DNA from: a bacterium
GTDB lineage: Bacteria > Verrucomicrobiota > Verrucomicrobiia > Limisphaerales > UBA11358
NCBI GenBank assembly: GCA_021780375.1
Contig: JAJXYT010000076.1
Location: 1-54,616 of the forward strand
DNA length: 54,616 nt
Reading direction: 5' to 3'
Notes under the pieces: model-generated
The model's database searches: none
Told to the model about the DNA's origin: nothing
Seen by the model: only the letters and a program-made list of their open reading frames with translations
Shown here: one piece after another, positions 53,560 through 54,616 of the stretch
Numbering within the stretch: the stretch's first letter is position 1
Layout of the letters: each line of letters opens with the position of its first letter
Made by a program: the position numbers and the translations under genes

Positions 53560-54616
53560 ATGCCATTGAAGCGACTACCCCAATTTATCGAGGGAAAATT
53601 CATTAAATCCTTCATCGTCATTGCCGGCATTGTCCTGGGGCAGGCGGTGCTTTACGGCCCTTCCTTGATTGGACAAAAAATCCTGCTGCCACTGGATATT
53701 CTTGCCCATCCCGGCGCTTATATTCCTCCGACCGCGGAAACGGCAAAGCTGGTGCCACACGACTTAATATTGTCCGATTTGGTCCTGGCGCTCGAACCCG
53801 CGCGGCGGTTCGCAGTTTCGCAAATTCATCAAGGCCGGTTTCCGTTATGGGCGCCCTATCAGTACGGCGGCGTTCCTTTCATCTGGCCGAAATATTCACC
53901 GTTCCTGCTTTTAGAATGTTGCACCAAGTCGCCGGTGATTCTGGCCTGGGCGCAATTTTTTGTCGCGCTGGTCGCAGGCATTGGCATGTTTTTCTTCTGC
54001 CGGAAATCATTGCGCGTCGGTTTTTGGCCGGCGACGGTCTGTGCCTGGTGTTATCCTTTGACGGGATTTTTTGTCCTTTGGCAGGGTTATTTCACGCCTT
54101 TGGCGGTTTGTTGGCTTCCGTGGCTTTTCCTTTCAGTGGACAAAACCGTCCGCGGCGGTAGTTCATCGGCACCCATCGGATTAAGCATTTTCACGTTTTT
54201 GGTCCTGACCAGCGGGCAACTTGACATTTCCGGCCAGGTCCTTTTGGGTTCCGGGTTTTATGCCATTTGGTGTTTGGGGGACACGTATAGGAACGAATGG
54301 TTTCACCGGAAGTCGCAAGCGGCCATCGCCATGTTGATAGCAGGCTGGGGACTGGGATTTATGCTGGCGGCTCCACACATGCTACCGCTGCTGGAATATG
54401 CCAAAACAGGTTCCCGAATGATACATCGCAGCACGGGTGCGGAAGAACGGCCCCCAGTGGGATTGGCCGCGTTGCCGCAAGTGGTTTTGCCGGACATCTA
54501 CGGCACCACTGAAAAGGGCAGCACCTATATTTTGTCCGCCCATAAAAGCTACCTTCAGGAGAGCGCAGCCGCCGGATACACGGGCGTGTTGGCCATGTTG
54601 CTGGTGGCTCCGCTGG
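53560..54616 (+). CDS. YfhO-like polytopic membrane protein, C-terminus outside window
   Basis: From the ATG at 53560 the frame is open for 352 codons to the window edge. It begins MPLKRLPQFIEGKFIKSFIV with a TM helix, then a loop with 'HDLILSDLVLALEPARRF' and 'FPLWAPYQYGGVPFIWPKYSPF', and several further helices ('AQFFVALVAGIGMFFFC', 'AMLIAGWGLGFMLAAPHMLPLLEYA'). The pattern 'WxPYxYGGxPFxxxxxxxxFxP' plus 'APHxxPxxE' is typical of YfhO-like GT-C membrane proteins, which glycosylate envelope polymers. It fits the nearby glycosyltransferases. The 179-base gap before it shows nothing recognisable. Confidence 0.75.
   Translation, partial: MPLKRLPQFIEGKFIKSFIVIAGIVLGQAVLYGPSLIGQKILLPLDILAHPGAYIPPTAETAKLVPHDLILSDLVLALEPARRFAVSQIHQGRFPLWAPYQYGGVPFIWPKYSPFLLLECCTKSPVILAWAQFFVALVAGIGMFFFCRKSLRVGFWPATVCAWCYPLTGFFVLWQGYFTPLAVCWLPWLFLSVDKTVRGGSSSAPIGLSIFTFLVLTSGQLDISGQVLLGSGFYAIWCLGDTYRNEWFHRKSQAAIAMLIAGWGLGFMLAAPHMLPLLEYAKTGSRMIHRSTGAEERPPVGLAALPQVVLPDIYGTTEKGSTYILSAHKSYLQESAAAGYTGVLAMLLVAPL

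Overview
The window looks like chromosomal DNA of a GC-rich Gram-negative bacterium, most probably a Verrucomicrobiota member of the Pedosphaera/Limisphaera type. The support is indirect: an LPS Kdo transferase, an RpoD-type sigma factor, pectate lyase, mannanase and GH2 enzymes typical of soil or freshwater Verrucomicrobiota, prepilin-like 'AKRKAQ..NLKQIG' modules, and dispersed repeat peptides ([38 protein letters not shown]) that I associate with that group. No rRNA, tRNA or CRISPR array was recognised.

Layout. 1-5.9 kb holds small exported or redox proteins (an edge-truncated exported protein, a TlpA thioredoxin coupled to a rhodanese, a zinc-ribbon/TM/glycogen-binding-like protein, a DUF1810-Smr pair) and hypotheticals. 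6.1-10.7 kb is a collapsed defence island: a truncated MNT nucleotidyltransferase, the C-terminal half of HsdR, an in-frame HsdM-HsdS chimera, a truncated DUF4917 protein, a methyltransferase tail and an intact RhuM gene, followed by an AbrB-Doc toxin-antitoxin module (11.3-12.0 kb). 12.1-15.3 kb carries a VOC fragment, a zinc alcohol dehydrogenase, an ACT-domain protein, UPF0158 and an Imm1-like protein.

15.6-27.6 kb is one minus-strand block: a 2410-residue exported, internally duplicated membrane protein, then MoxR ATPase, DUF58 protein and a TgpA-like membrane transglutaminase, probably one cell-envelope system. 28.0-28.7 kb is a PIN toxin-antitoxin pair whose toxin carries an amber codon. 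28.9-32.8 kb holds more AT-rich accessory genes (hypothetical, membrane protein, Sel1 repeats) and a DEDD exonuclease fused to a J-like domain. 32.9-34.9 kb is an ECF sigma factor with a partner membrane protein. 35-41.7 kb has secreted polysaccharide-degrading enzymes (PL10, GH26, GH2) with a DNA polymerase III delta' gene between them. 41.7-54.6 kb is housekeeping and envelope: rpoD, waaA, an NhaD-like antiporter, two GT-C glycosyltransferases, mfd and an edge-truncated YfhO-like membrane protein.

The most striking signal is not a gene. Degenerate arrays with a 7-nt period occur at about a dozen places, often as inverted pairs able to form hairpins, together with three further families of palindromic elements. 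They lie between genes and also, in frame and without stops, inside two long genes, mfd (seven elements) and the giant envelope gene (four elements), adding peptide inserts. The same element types therefore occur both as intergenic hairpins and as protein insertions, resembling the principle of the Rickettsia palindromic elements and the heptamer composition of cyanobacterial STRRs.
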